From NCBI GenBank assembly GCA_009843625.1, contig VYDD01000473.1, positions 2,619 to 11,557 of the forward strand: a DNA stretch of 8,939 bases. Reading direction: 5' to 3'. The translations under genes were made by a program, and so were the position numbers. The DNA is from Gammaproteobacteria bacterium. Lineage in GTDB: Bacteria; Gemmatimonadota; Gemmatimonadetes; Longimicrobiales; Gaopeijiaceae. Positions 1 through 7,188 of the stretch are shown here, piece after piece. The notes below the pieces were generated by a model. That model was not told the origin of the DNA, did not search any database, and saw only the letters and a list, made by a program, of their open reading frames with translations. The first letter of the stretch is position 1, and each line of letters opens with the position of its first letter.

Positions 1-58
1 CCCCGGCCCCCCCGTCGTCTTCTACCCCCACCCCCCCCGCGGGCGGGCGCCCGGGGCC
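1..58. other. C-rich low-complexity contig edge
   Basis: The first 58 bases are almost only G and C, with runs of up to eight C. The methyltransferase frame is open through them but encodes a Pro/Gly/Arg-rich string unlike the family sequence that begins around base 70. This is most simply low-quality sequence or a mis-joined contig end. A true GC-rich coding stretch cannot be excluded. Confidence 0.5.
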
Positions 59-1789
59 GATGTAGAACAACAGTTCTCCTTTAGAGGACGGACTTGGCTT
101 CCGCCTAAAGGGCTCCATTGGAAGACGACCGTTGATGGCCTCGGTCGGCTCGCGAGAAGCGGACGCGTCGCGCAGGAGGGTAACTCCCTTGCCTACGTCC
201 GCTTCTTGGACGACTTCGCCGCGTTCCCTAGAACCAACGTGTGGCTCGATGTTGGCGGTGTTCAGAGTCGAACCGATCCCAAGGTCTACGTGGTTCAGAC
301 TGCTACCGAAGCCGTCCAACGCTGCATTCTGATGACCACTGATCCCGGCGACCTCGTCCTCGATCCGACTTGTGGCTCGGGCACCACAGCCTACGTCGCG
401 GAGCAGTGGGGCCGACGCTGGATCATGATCGACACCTCTCGCGTGGCGCTCGCCCTAGCACGCGCCCGCATCATGGGTGCCCGCTATCCCTACTACCTCC
501 TCGCCGACAGTCCCGAGGGTCAGCGCAAGGAGGCAGAAATCTCGCGCCGGACACCGTCGGAACAGCCTACCTACGGTCGCATTCGACAGGGATTCGTCTA
601 CGAGCGAGTGCCGCACATCACGCTGAAGCAAATCGCTCACAATGCGGAGATCGACGTTATTTGGGAGGAGCATCGGGAGACCTTGGATCCCCTTCGGGAG
701 AACTTGAACGCGTTGCTTGAAACCCAGTTGCAGGAATGGGAGATTCCCAGAGAGCCGGAGGAATCTTGGCCGCCCAAGGTTCAGGAACTTCACAGCAGAT
801 GGTGGAGTGCCCGCATCGCTCGACAGAAGGAGATCGACGCATCCATCGCGGCCAAGGCACCCTTCGAGTTCCTGTACGACAAACCCCATCTGGCCAAGAA
901 CGTCGTGCGGGTTGCTGGCCCTTTCACGGTCGAGAGCTTGTCTCCGCACCGAATGCTACCCGTGGGTGTCGACGACGAATTGGTCGGCTTGGCGGAGCGG
1001 TCGGGACCGACCTCGGGCGTAGTACCTGACTTCGCCGGGATGATTCTCGACCAGTTGCGCACTGCCGGTGTCCAGCAGGCCCACCGAAGCGACCGGGTTG
1101 ACTTTACCGGGCTCGTCGGGTGGCCGGGCGAGCACGTATGTGCGGTGGGTCAGTACCTTGAGGGGAACCGAGTGAAGCGGGCGGGCGTCCTGATCGGTCC
1201 TGAGTTCGGCACGGTCTCCCGCCCGGACCTCGCAGCTGCGGCGCGAGAGGCCGCAGAGGCCGGATTCGACACCTTGGTCGCGTGCGCGTTCAACTACGAC
1301 GCCCAGTCGGCGGATTTCGCCAAGCTCGGCCGGGTCCCGATCATCAAGGCTCGCATGAACGCCGATCTCCACATGGCGGACGAACTCAAGAACACCGGGA
1401 AGGGCAACCTCTTCGTGGTCTTTGGTGAGCCCGACATCGAGATCCAAGATGTGGGCGATGGGAAGATCCAAGCGGAGATCAAGGGCGTCGATGTCTTCCA
1501 CCCAAGCACTGGTGAGATCCGTGCCGACGACACGGATGGAATCGCGTGCTGGTTCATCGACACGGACTACAACGAGGAGAGTTTCTTCGTCCGTCAAGCG
1601 TACTTTCTCGGCGCCAACGATCCCTACAAAGCGCTGAAGACGACACTCAAGGCCGAGATCGATCAGGAGGCTTGGGCCACGCTCCGCCGTAGCGTCTCGC
1701 GACCGTTCTCCAAGCCTGCTTCTGGCCGGATTGCAGTCAAGGTGATCAACCACCTCGGCGACGAGGCCATGAGAGTGTTCCTTGTGTAG
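2..1789 (+). CDS. site-specific DNA methyltransferase (beta-class, N4/N6 amino type), C-terminal part, 5' cut by window edge
   Basis: The enzyme should transfer a methyl group from S-adenosylmethionine to an exocyclic amino group of adenine or cytosine in a DNA target, in a restriction-modification or solitary methylation role. The reading frame is open from base 2 with no start. The first in-frame TTG (206) is not a credible start, because clear family sequence (FRGRTWLPPKG, WKTT, LDDF) already lies before it. AdoMet-binding motif I, DPTCGSGTT, is at 362-388, followed by AYVAEQWGRRW and DTSRVALALARAR. In beta-class enzymes motif I follows the catalytic DPPY/F motif IV and the target-recognition region, so those parts lie upstream, outside the window. 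About 430 residues follow the catalytic core; I recognise no named domain in them, though such long tails occur in large type III Mod-like proteins. The C-terminus looks complete. No restriction subunit follows. Hand counts suggest lower GC than katG (about 55% against 68% in 60-base samples), hinting at transfer. Confidence 0.88.
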   Translation, partial: PGPPVVFYPHPPRGRAPGADVEQQFSFRGRTWLPPKGLHWKTTVDGLGRLARSGRVAQEGNSLAYVRFLDDFAAFPRTNVWLDVGGVQSRTDPKVYVVQTATEAVQRCILMTTDPGDLVLDPTCGSGTTAYVAEQWGRRWIMIDTSRVALALARARIMGARYPYYLLADSPEGQRKEAEISRRTPSEQPTYGRIRQGFVYERVPHITLKQIAHNAEIDVIWEEHRETLDPLRENLNALLETQLQEWEIPREPEESWPPKVQELHSRWWSARIARQKEIDASIAAKAPFEFLYDKPHLAKNVVRVAGPFTVESLSPHRMLPVGVDDELVGLAERSGPTSGVVPDFAGMILDQLRTAGVQQAHRSDRVDFTGLVGWPGEHVCAVGQYLEGNRVKRAGVLIGPEFGTVSRPDLAAAAREAAEAGFDTLVACAFNYDAQSADFAKLGRVPIIKARMNADLHMADELKNTGKGNLFVVFGEPDIEIQDVGDGKIQAEIKGVDVFHPSTGEIRADDTDGIACWFIDTDYNEESFFVRQAYFLGANDPYKALKTTLKAEIDQEAWATLRRSVSRPFSKPASGRIAVKVINHLGDEAMRVFLV

Positions 1790-2024
1790 ACCGGAGTTGC
1801 GTGCGGCCAATCAGCAAGCGCCCCGCTGTCCTGCTTTGGCCTTCCGAAGCACGGGCTTTGACCATGGCTACGAATCCCGCCAATCAAGTCCATTCTTCCC
1901 GCCTTCGCGGCACGGTCCAGTAGGGTCCAGTACTACGGCAGGAAACGCAGATCGTGCAGTCCTAGTTAGACTTAGACGAATTCCTGCCGGGATTTCATCC
2001 CCTAGCGATCCGCTGGCCCAACTC
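1790..2024. other. non-coding spacer and probable junction between methyltransferase block and native chromosome
   Basis: These 235 bases follow the methyltransferase stop. They are less GC-rich than the genes to the right, for example the stretch around 1962-1982 with several TTAGAC-like words. The VOC frame stays open through them, but the translation shows no domain similarity and no ATG or GTG in frame. A pair of 9-base direct repeats sits at 1914-1932. I see no strong terminator and no complete tRNA or integrase site. The change to GC-rich VOC coding sequence falls at roughly 1985-2025. Confidence 0.55.
1914..1932. repeat. tandem pair of GGTCCAGTA
   Basis: The 9-mer GGTCCAGTA occurs at 1914-1922 and again at 1924-1932, separated by one base. 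It lies in the spacer between the methyltransferase and the VOC remnant. It may be chance, a replication-slippage scar or part of a junction; nothing shows a function. Confidence 0.5.
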
Positions 2025-2399
2025 GGCGAGTTCTCCTGGCGCGAGCTGGCCACCACCGACTGGGAGGCGGCCTGGGCCTTCTATTCGGAGTTGTTCGGCT
2101 GGCAGGAGGCCGACCGGATGGACATGGGCGAGGCGGGCATCTATCAGATGTTCCACCGCGGCGCGCAGCCGCTGGGCGGCTTCTACAACCGGCCTCCGGA
2201 GATGCCCGTTTCCGCCTGGTTGAACTACGTGCGGGTGCCGGACGCGTTTGCCGCGGCGAAGAAGGTCACCGAGCTGGGCGGGACGGTGCTGAACGGACCC
2301 ATGGAGGTACCGGGAGGCGGGTTCATCGCCCAGTGCCTGGACCCGCAGGGCGCGGCCTTCGCGGTGCACTCGGAGCCGGAGGACATGGGGCGGGGTTAG
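2025..2399 (+). pseudogene. VOC (glyoxalase/bleomycin-resistance fold) domain, probable 3' remnant of a two-domain VOC protein
   Basis: The 124 residues from GEFSWRELATTD to the stop make one vicinal-oxygen-chelate domain. It contains AAWAFYSELFGW (first strand and helix), MDMG with IYQMF, PLGGFYN, the second-half VRVPDAFAAAKKV, LNGPMEVPGG, and the closing CLDPQGAAFAVHSE. VOC proteins use this fold for metal-dependent lyases, dioxygenases or small-molecule binding; a substrate cannot be named. The wording closely matches the second domain of about 260-residue two-domain VOC proteins, whose first domain is absent here. No ATG or GTG exists in frame between 1790 and the domain; only TTG at 1797 and 1836 and CTG at 2013 are available, none with a well-placed Shine-Dalgarno sequence. 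The first in-frame ATG (about 2118) would remove the first strand and helix. I therefore infer a gene beheaded at the left junction. A living single-domain gene with an unusual start is the alternative. Confidence 0.7.
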
Positions 2400-4012
2400 C
2401 GCGAGCTCACCCCCGAACTCCGCGCCGGTGGGCGGCACTCCGGCCACTCGGTGCCCTCCGGCATCGCCCGCCGGTCCCGCGGCATCATCTCCGGATCCTG
2501 CGACGCCAGATAGGCGAACAGCGCGGTCATCACCGCATCGTCCCGCAGATCCTCGAATACGATCTTGTCGAATGTGTCCCGGTTGGTGTGCCAGGTGTAG
2601 ATGCTGGTGTCCCACCGGTTGTCGGCAATGTTCATCTCGCTGCGGCCGGCGCCGACGTGGAAGCTGAACGCCGGCACCCCGGCGCACAGGAAGGAGGCGT
2701 GATCCGTCCCGCCTGATTCGGGCATCCCCGGAATCTCCAGAGTGACCAGGTCCGACAGCTCGCCCGGAATCTGCGCCAGCCACTCGCCGAAGCGCCCGGC
2801 GGCTCCGGCGAACCCCTGCATGGGGATGAAGGTGACAGGTCCGTTGCCGTGGTCGACGTTGAACACCGTGTGTATGCGCTCGAGGATCCCGGGGTTGTCC
2901 TCGGCAAACGCCCGTGAGCCGTTCAGGCCCTGCTCCTCGCCGTTCCAGAGGGCGCCGATGATGGTGCGCCGGGGGTTGGGAACCGCGCTTTTCAGGATGC
3001 GCATCGCCTCCATGATGGCGACCGCGCCGGTGCCGTTGTCGAGCGCGCCGTCCGACCCGTCCCACGAGTCGAAGTGGCCTCCGAGGATGACGTACTCCTC
3101 GGGTTCGGCGCTGCCGGGGATCACGGCGAAGGCGTTCGAGACCGGCACCTCTCCCAGGAAGCGGGCCTGGGCGTTGACGCGCAGCACCGGCCCCTGGTTG
3201 TTCTCGGCCAGCCGGTACAGCAACCCGTAGGCCTCGCAGCTCAGGTCCAGTACCGGGGCGCTCTGCGCTCGCGTGCCGAAGATCTTGGTCACGCCCCAGC
3301 CCTCGGACCACTGCGAGCGGATGACCCCGGCGGGTCCGGCTGTGCTTAGCGCTTCCGGCAGCGAGCGCGCATCGAACCCCGTGTTCCCCACGCGTTCGCT
3401 CCACTCCGCGCTCGCGCGCTCGCGCTCCGCCGTCATGCGGGCCATCGTCTCGGGCCGCGCGAACCACTCCAGGTTGTCGGGCGCGCGGCAGCTCGGTTCC
3501 GGGGGCGAGACGAGCACGAACTTGCCGCGCACCTCCGAGAGCGATGCCTCGAAGGCTCCGAGGCTGCCCGCGTCCGGGAGGATCACCACCTCCCCCTCGA
3601 CCGGCCCGTCCGTGGCCGGGCTCCATGCGGCCGCCATGCCCTCGAGCGTGCGCACGCGCGGGGATATGAGATCGATGTGGGTGATTCCGCGCTCCCATCC
3701 CCGCCAGGTGCCGTACTGCTCCTTGTACGCCTCGATGCCCCATTCCGCGTACTTCGCCAGCGCCCAGTCGTTGGCGCCGGCCATGGCGGGCGAACCGGTG
3801 AGACGCGGCCCGATCGAGTCCATCATCACCTGCCCCAGTTCGTAGACCTGCGAGCGCTCCACGCCCTCCTCCCAGATCGCCCGAATCACCGAGTCGTCGG
3901 ACGGGAAGGACTGCGCGGCCAGCGCCCGCGTGCCCACCGGCTCGAGCGGAACCGTCATGGAGGTGAGGAGGGCTGGAACACAGACGATTAAAGCTCGAAC
4001 CGAGGGCCTCAT
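2396..4012 (-). CDS. secreted M28 family zinc peptidase (aminopeptidase / glutamate carboxypeptidase-like) with PA-like insert
   Basis: This 538-residue metallopeptidase should act outside the cytoplasm, removing residues from peptides with two zinc ions. Residues 1-33 form an export signal: MRPSVRA, a hydrophobic stretch at about 7-18, and a likely cut after ALAA. A middle region (about 115-285) is placed like the protease-associated domain of this family. The M28 core follows with every metal ligand: His313 in GGHFDSW, Asp325 in ALDNGTG, Glu359 (catalytic base) and Glu360 in WNGEEQGL, Asp387 in FNVDHGNG and His438 in GGTDHASF. The ATG at 4012 is preferred over a TTG 111 bases upstream, because it starts the signal peptide and has GGAG six bases before it. 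It diverges from katG across a 173-base spacer, and its TAA overlaps the VOC TAG on the other strand. Substrate and exact peptidase type are not determined. Confidence 0.93.
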   Translation of the reverse strand: MRPSVRALIVCVPALLTSMTVPLEPVGTRALAAQSFPSDDSVIRAIWEEGVERSQVYELGQVMMDSIGPRLTGSPAMAGANDWALAKYAEWGIEAYKEQYGTWRGWERGITHIDLISPRVRTLEGMAAAWSPATDGPVEGEVVILPDAGSLGAFEASLSEVRGKFVLVSPPEPSCRAPDNLEWFARPETMARMTAERERASAEWSERVGNTGFDARSLPEALSTAGPAGVIRSQWSEGWGVTKIFGTRAQSAPVLDLSCEAYGLLYRLAENNQGPVLRVNAQARFLGEVPVSNAFAVIPGSAEPEEYVILGGHFDSWDGSDGALDNGTGAVAIMEAMRILKSAVPNPRRTIIGALWNGEEQGLNGSRAFAEDNPGILERIHTVFNVDHGNGPVTFIPMQGFAGAAGRFGEWLAQIPGELSDLVTLEIPGMPESGGTDHASFLCAGVPAFSFHVGAGRSEMNIADNRWDTSIYTWHTNRDTFDKIVFEDLRDDAVMTALFAYLASQDPEMMPRDRRAMPEGTEWPECRPPARSSGVSSR

Positions 4013-4018
4013 GGATCG

Positions 4019-4022
4019 CTCC
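4019..4022 (-). promoter_or_regulatory. ribosome binding site of the M28 peptidase gene
   Basis: On the minus strand GGAG lies six bases before the ATG at 4012. This decides the start against the longer frame that begins at TTG 4123. Confidence 0.7.
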
Positions 4023-4050
4023 GCGATGAGGAATGGACCTGCCGCGTCCG

Positions 4051-4081
4051 ATACTATAGAGTCCAAACGACCCAAAAACAC
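4051..4081. promoter_or_regulatory. candidate shared promoter core between the M28 gene and katG
   Basis: The 173-base divergent spacer is GC-rich except for an AT-rich island at 4051-4081. The palindrome CTATAG (4054-4059) gives TATAGT on the minus strand (five of six matches to the -10 consensus) and TATAGA on the plus strand (four of six). A minus-strand -35 at the right distance is poor (GTGTTT, 4076-4081). On the plus strand TGGACC (4034-4039) stands 15 bases before TATAGA. No OxyR, Fur or PerR operator is recognisable. The call rests on composition and position only. Confidence 0.35.
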
Positions 4082-4171
4082 TCGACGCGGGACGCCGCCC
4101 GACACTGCGCGACGCGGCCCCAACGCTGCAGGTGGGCCGCCGCCCCACTACGACACGCTCCGCTCAACCTC

Positions 4172-4177
4172 GAGGAA
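4172..4177 (+). promoter_or_regulatory. ribosome binding site of katG
   Basis: GAGGAA ends eight bases before the ATG at 4186. This supports that start over the in-frame GTG at 4132, whose extra 18 residues look like translated spacer, and over the ATG at 4195. Confidence 0.7.
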
Positions 4178-4185
4178 GAAAGCAG

Positions 4186-6324
4186 ATGCACACGATGAAC
4201 AAGGACTGGTGGCCGAACCAGTTGAACCTGAAGCCTCTCTCGCGCCACGCCCGCTCGACCGATCCCATGGGCGAGGATTTCGACTACGCCGAGGAGTTCA
4301 AGTCGCTCGATCTGGAGGCCCTGAGGAAGGATCTCTTCGAGCTGATGACCACGTCGCAGGACTGGTGGCCGGCCGACTACGGCCACTACGGGCCACTCTT
4401 CATCCGCATGGCTTGGCACAGCGCGGGCACCTACCGCATCAGCGACGGCCGTGGCGGCGGCGGCGCCGGCACCCAGCGCTTCGCGCCCCTCAACAGCTGG
4501 CCCGACAACGCACACCTCGACAAGGCGCGCCGGCTGCTCTGGCCCATCAAGCAGAAGTACGGCCGCAAGCTTTCCTGGGCCGACCTGATGATCTTCGCCG
4601 GCAACTGCGCCCTGGACTCGATGGGCTTCAGGACGATGGGGTTCGGCGGAGGCCGCGAGGACGTGTGGGAGCCCGAGGACATCGACTGGGGCGCCGAGGA
4701 CACCTGGCTCGGAGACGAGCGCTACAAGGGCGACCGCGAACTCGACGAGCCCTTCGGCGCGGTGCAGATGGGCCTGATCTACGTGAACCCGGAAGGGCCG
4801 AACGGCAAGCCGGATCCCGTGGCGGCGGCGCGGGACATCCGCGAGACCTTCCGGCGCATGGCGATGAACGACGAGGAGACCGTCGCGCTCATCGTGGGCG
4901 GGCACACCTTCGGCAAGGCGCACGGCGCGGCGGATGCGGGGCGCCATGTCGGTCCCGAGCCGGAGGGCGCCGACCTGGAGGAGCAGGGCCTCGGCTGGAA
5001 GACCAGCTACGGCACCGGCAAGGGCCCCGATTCCGTCACCAGCGGGATCGAGGGCGCCTGGACGACCAACCCGGTGAAGTGGGACAACAACTTCCTGGAG
5101 AACCTGCACGGCTATGAGTGGGAGCAGGTGACGAGCCCCGCCGGCGCCGCGCAGTGGACCCCGAAGGATGGCGCCGGCGTGGGCACGGTGCCGGATGCGC
5201 ACGACCCGTCGAAGACGCACGCCCCCATGATGCTGACGACGGATCTCTCCCTCAGGATGGACCCCGCGTATGCGGCCATCGCGAAGCGTTTCATGGAGAA
5301 CCCGGAGGAGCTGGCGGACGCCTTCGCCAAAGCCTGGTACAAGCTCACGCATCGCGACATGGGGCCGGTCGCGCGGTATCTCGGTTCCGAGGTGCCCGCC
5401 GAGCCGCAGCTTTGGCAGGATCCCGTGCCCGAGGTCGACCATGAGTTGATCGACGCGCGGGACATCGTAGAGCTCAAGGCGCGCGTCCTCACGTCGGGGC
5501 TGTCCGTGTCTCAACTGGTCTCGACCGCCTGGGCATCGGCTTCGACCTTCCGCGGAACCGACAAGCGCGGCGGGGCGAACGGGGCGCGCATCCGGCTGGC
5601 GCCGCAGAACGGGTGGGAAGTCAACGACCCGGCCGAGCTGGCGGAGGCGCTCGCGGTGCTGGAAGCGGTCCAGGAGGACTTCAACGGCTCGCAATCCGGC
5701 GGAAAGCGGGTCTCGCTCGCCGACCTGATCGTGCTGGGCGGGTGCGCGGCGGTCGAGCAGGGGGCGAGGGATGCCGGACACGAGGTGCAGGTGCCGTTCG
5801 CGCCGGGGCGCACGGATGCGACGACGGAACAGACCGACGCGGAGTCGTTCGCCGTGCTCGAACCCGGAGCCGACGGGTTCCGCAACTTCGGCGGAGACGG
5901 AAACGGGAGGCCGGCCGCGGAACTGCTGGTGGACCGGGCGGACCTGCTGACCCTTACCGCGCCCGAGATGACCGTGCTGGTGGGCGGGCTGCGCGTCCTG
6001 AACGCCAACTCCGGGGGTTCCGAACTGGGCGTCTTCACCGACCGGCCGGGCGCGCTGACCAACGACTTCTTCGTGAACCTGCTCGACATGGGTGTCGAAT
6101 GGCAGGCGTCCGCTGAAGCCGACGACCAGTTCGAGGGGCGCGATCGCGGGACCGGCGAAGTGAGATGGACCGGCTCCAGCGTCGACCTCGTCTTCGGCTC
6201 CAACTCCGAGCTGCGGGCGTTCGCCGAGATCTACGCCTGCGACGACGGACAGGAGGCCTTCGTCCGCGACTTCGTGGCGGCGTGGAACAAGGTGATGAAC
6301 CTGGATCGGTTTGATTTGAGTTGA
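4186..6324 (+). CDS. katG: bifunctional catalase-peroxidase KatG
   Basis: KatG is a cytoplasmic haem enzyme that breaks down hydrogen peroxide by catalase chemistry and also oxidises organic donors as a peroxidase. The 712-residue length is normal, and there is no signal peptide. The haem-binding N-terminal half carries the distal pocket Arg74-Met-Ala-Trp77-His78 in IRMAWHSAGTYR and the proximal His240 in GGHTFGKAHG. The covalent cofactor needed for catalase activity can form, since Trp77, Tyr199 (GLIYVNPEG) and Met225 (RRMAMND) are all present. Trp292 (EGAWTTN), Asp353 (TDLSLR) and the mobile Arg390 (THRDMGP) match the usual active-site positions by alignment from memory to the mycobacterial enzyme. 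The non-haem C-terminal half, which arose by duplication, is complete and contains SVSQLVSTAWASASTFRGTD and NGARIRLAPQNGW. Transcription probably starts in the divergent spacer. The stop overlaps the next gene's start, so the SDR is likely co-expressed. Confidence 0.98.
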   Translation: MHTMNKDWWPNQLNLKPLSRHARSTDPMGEDFDYAEEFKSLDLEALRKDLFELMTTSQDWWPADYGHYGPLFIRMAWHSAGTYRISDGRGGGGAGTQRFAPLNSWPDNAHLDKARRLLWPIKQKYGRKLSWADLMIFAGNCALDSMGFRTMGFGGGREDVWEPEDIDWGAEDTWLGDERYKGDRELDEPFGAVQMGLIYVNPEGPNGKPDPVAAARDIRETFRRMAMNDEETVALIVGGHTFGKAHGAADAGRHVGPEPEGADLEEQGLGWKTSYGTGKGPDSVTSGIEGAWTTNPVKWDNNFLENLHGYEWEQVTSPAGAAQWTPKDGAGVGTVPDAHDPSKTHAPMMLTTDLSLRMDPAYAAIAKRFMENPEELADAFAKAWYKLTHRDMGPVARYLGSEVPAEPQLWQDPVPEVDHELIDARDIVELKARVLTSGLSVSQLVSTAWASASTFRGTDKRGGANGARIRLAPQNGWEVNDPAELAEALAVLEAVQEDFNGSQSGGKRVSLADLIVLGGCAAVEQGARDAGHEVQVPFAPGRTDATTEQTDAESFAVLEPGADGFRNFGGDGNGRPAAELLVDRADLLTLTAPEMTVLVGGLRVLNANSGGSELGVFTDRPGALTNDFFVNLLDMGVEWQASAEADDQFEGRDRGTGEVRWTGSSVDLVFGSNSELRAFAEIYACDDGQEAFVRDFVAAWNKVMNLDRFDLS

Positions 6325-7082
6325 CGGTGCGTCTTGAAGGCAGGCGTGCTCTGGTCACCGGAGGGTCTCGGGGCATCGGCCGGGCCATCGCCCTCGGACT
6401 GGCGCGTGAGGGCGCGGATGTAGCCGTCAACTATCGGCGAAGCCACGCGGATGCGGAGAGCGCCGTTCGCGAGATCGAGCGCATGGGGCGGCGCGCGGTT
6501 GCCCTGCAGGGGTCCACGGCTTCGGGCTCGGATGTCGAGCGCTTCGTCGCGGAGGCGCACGACTTCCTGGGCGGCATCGACATCCTCGTCAACAACGCCG
6601 GCATCCTGAAGCGCACGCCCCTCCTCGAGATCGATGAGGAGGAGTGGGACGCCATCCTGGACGTCAACCTGAAGGGGTATTTCCTGGTCGGGCAGGCGGT
6701 GGCGCGCCGCAGGGTCGAGGCCGGGACGCCGGGCACCATCGTCAACGTGTCGTCCGCCGGCCAGGCGGCGGCCGGTCCGAACCTCGCCCACTACTGCGTG
6801 TCGAAGGCGGGGGTCGAGATGCTCACGAAGCAGATGGCGCTCGAACTCGCGACCCACGGGATCCGGGTGAACGCGGTCGCGCCGGGCCTGATCGAGACCG
6901 ACCTGAACCGGGCCGACATCGCGCGGGACGAGTTCCGGGAGGGCCGCCTCGCGCGCATTCCGCTCGGGTTGATCGGCAATCCGGAGGACGTGGTGGGGGC
7001 TGTCGTGTTCCTCGCGTCGGGCGAAGAGGCGCGCCTCGTGACCGGGACCAGCCTGTTCGTCGATGCCGGGCAGTTGATCTGA
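6321..7082 (+). CDS. SDR family NAD(P)-dependent oxidoreductase (classical, FabG-like)
   Basis: This 253-residue protein is a classical short-chain dehydrogenase/reductase that interconverts an alcohol and a ketone with NAD(P)(H) in the cytoplasm. Visible motifs are the cofactor loop TGGSRGIG (residues 13-20), NNAG (91-94), Asn116 in DVNLKG, catalytic Ser145 in VNVSSAG, Tyr158 and Lys162 in YCVSK, and VAPGLIETDL (187-196). Arg39-Arg40 after the second strand (VNYRR) favour NADP(H). Length and motif spacing resemble 3-oxoacyl-ACP reductase and sugar or sugar-acid dehydrogenases, which sequence alone does not separate. The proposed TTG start overlaps the katG stop as TTGA; a GTG at 6327 is equally possible, and neither has a strong ribosome site, which fits translational coupling to katG. 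The pairing with katG is unusual. The TRAP genes downstream make oxidation of an imported carboxylate or sugar acid a possible job, but this is inference. Confidence 0.93.
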   Translation: MTVRLEGRRALVTGGSRGIGRAIALGLAREGADVAVNYRRSHADAESAVREIERMGRRAVALQGSTASGSDVERFVAEAHDFLGGIDILVNNAGILKRTPLLEIDEEEWDAILDVNLKGYFLVGQAVARRRVEAGTPGTIVNVSSAGQAAAGPNLAHYCVSKAGVEMLTKQMALELATHGIRVNAVAPGLIETDLNRADIARDEFREGRLARIPLGLIGNPEDVVGAVVFLASGEEARLVTGTSLFVDAGQLI

Positions 7083-7120
7083 GGGTGCTGAGGGGGCTCG
7101 CGGAGGGAATCGCTGGCGCA

Positions 7121-7161
7121 ATGGCCCGAGGGAGGTGGCCCGGCGGGTCACGAGGGCCATC
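7121..7161. repeat. competing inverted repeats downstream of the SDR gene
   Basis: GGGCCAT at 7154-7160 can pair perfectly with ATGGCCC at 7121-7127. With TGGCCC at 7136-7141 it forms a stem that extends to eight pairs with one G-U and a 12-base loop. No T run follows, so this is not a standard intrinsic terminator. It could still slow or end transcription after the katG-SDR unit, or be incidental. Confidence 0.4.
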
Positions 7162-7188
7162 GGCATGTATCGTCGCCAGACCCTCTGC

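Noticed and set aside
956..1810. 284-residue minus-strand frame opposite the methyltransferase
   Set aside because: It is antisense to a recognisable protein and its translation is Arg/Val/Asp-rich with no domain, typical of a shadow in GC-rich coding DNA.
1846..1859. Intrinsic terminator after the methyltransferase (AAGC-ACGG-GCTT)
   Set aside because: The stem is only 4-5 pairs including a G-U and is not followed by a real T run.
1861..1885. tRNA 3' arm-like string around TACGAATCCCGCC as an integration site
   Set aside because: The loop resembles a T-arm, but the stem does not pair and no acceptor or anticodon arms are present.
1782..2024. Long VOC frame from TTG 1782 giving a 205-residue protein
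   Set aside because: The first ~80 residues show no domain similarity, no credible start signal exists, and the frame begins inside the methyltransferase 3' end. It is open by chance.
1995..4148. 717-residue minus-strand frame offset from the M28 gene
   Set aside because: It is a Gly/Arg-rich shadow of the M28 gene in another frame; all motifs lie in the 2396-4012 frame.
4054..5781. 575-residue minus-strand frame opposite katG
   Set aside because: It is antisense to an intact katG and has no recognisable motif.
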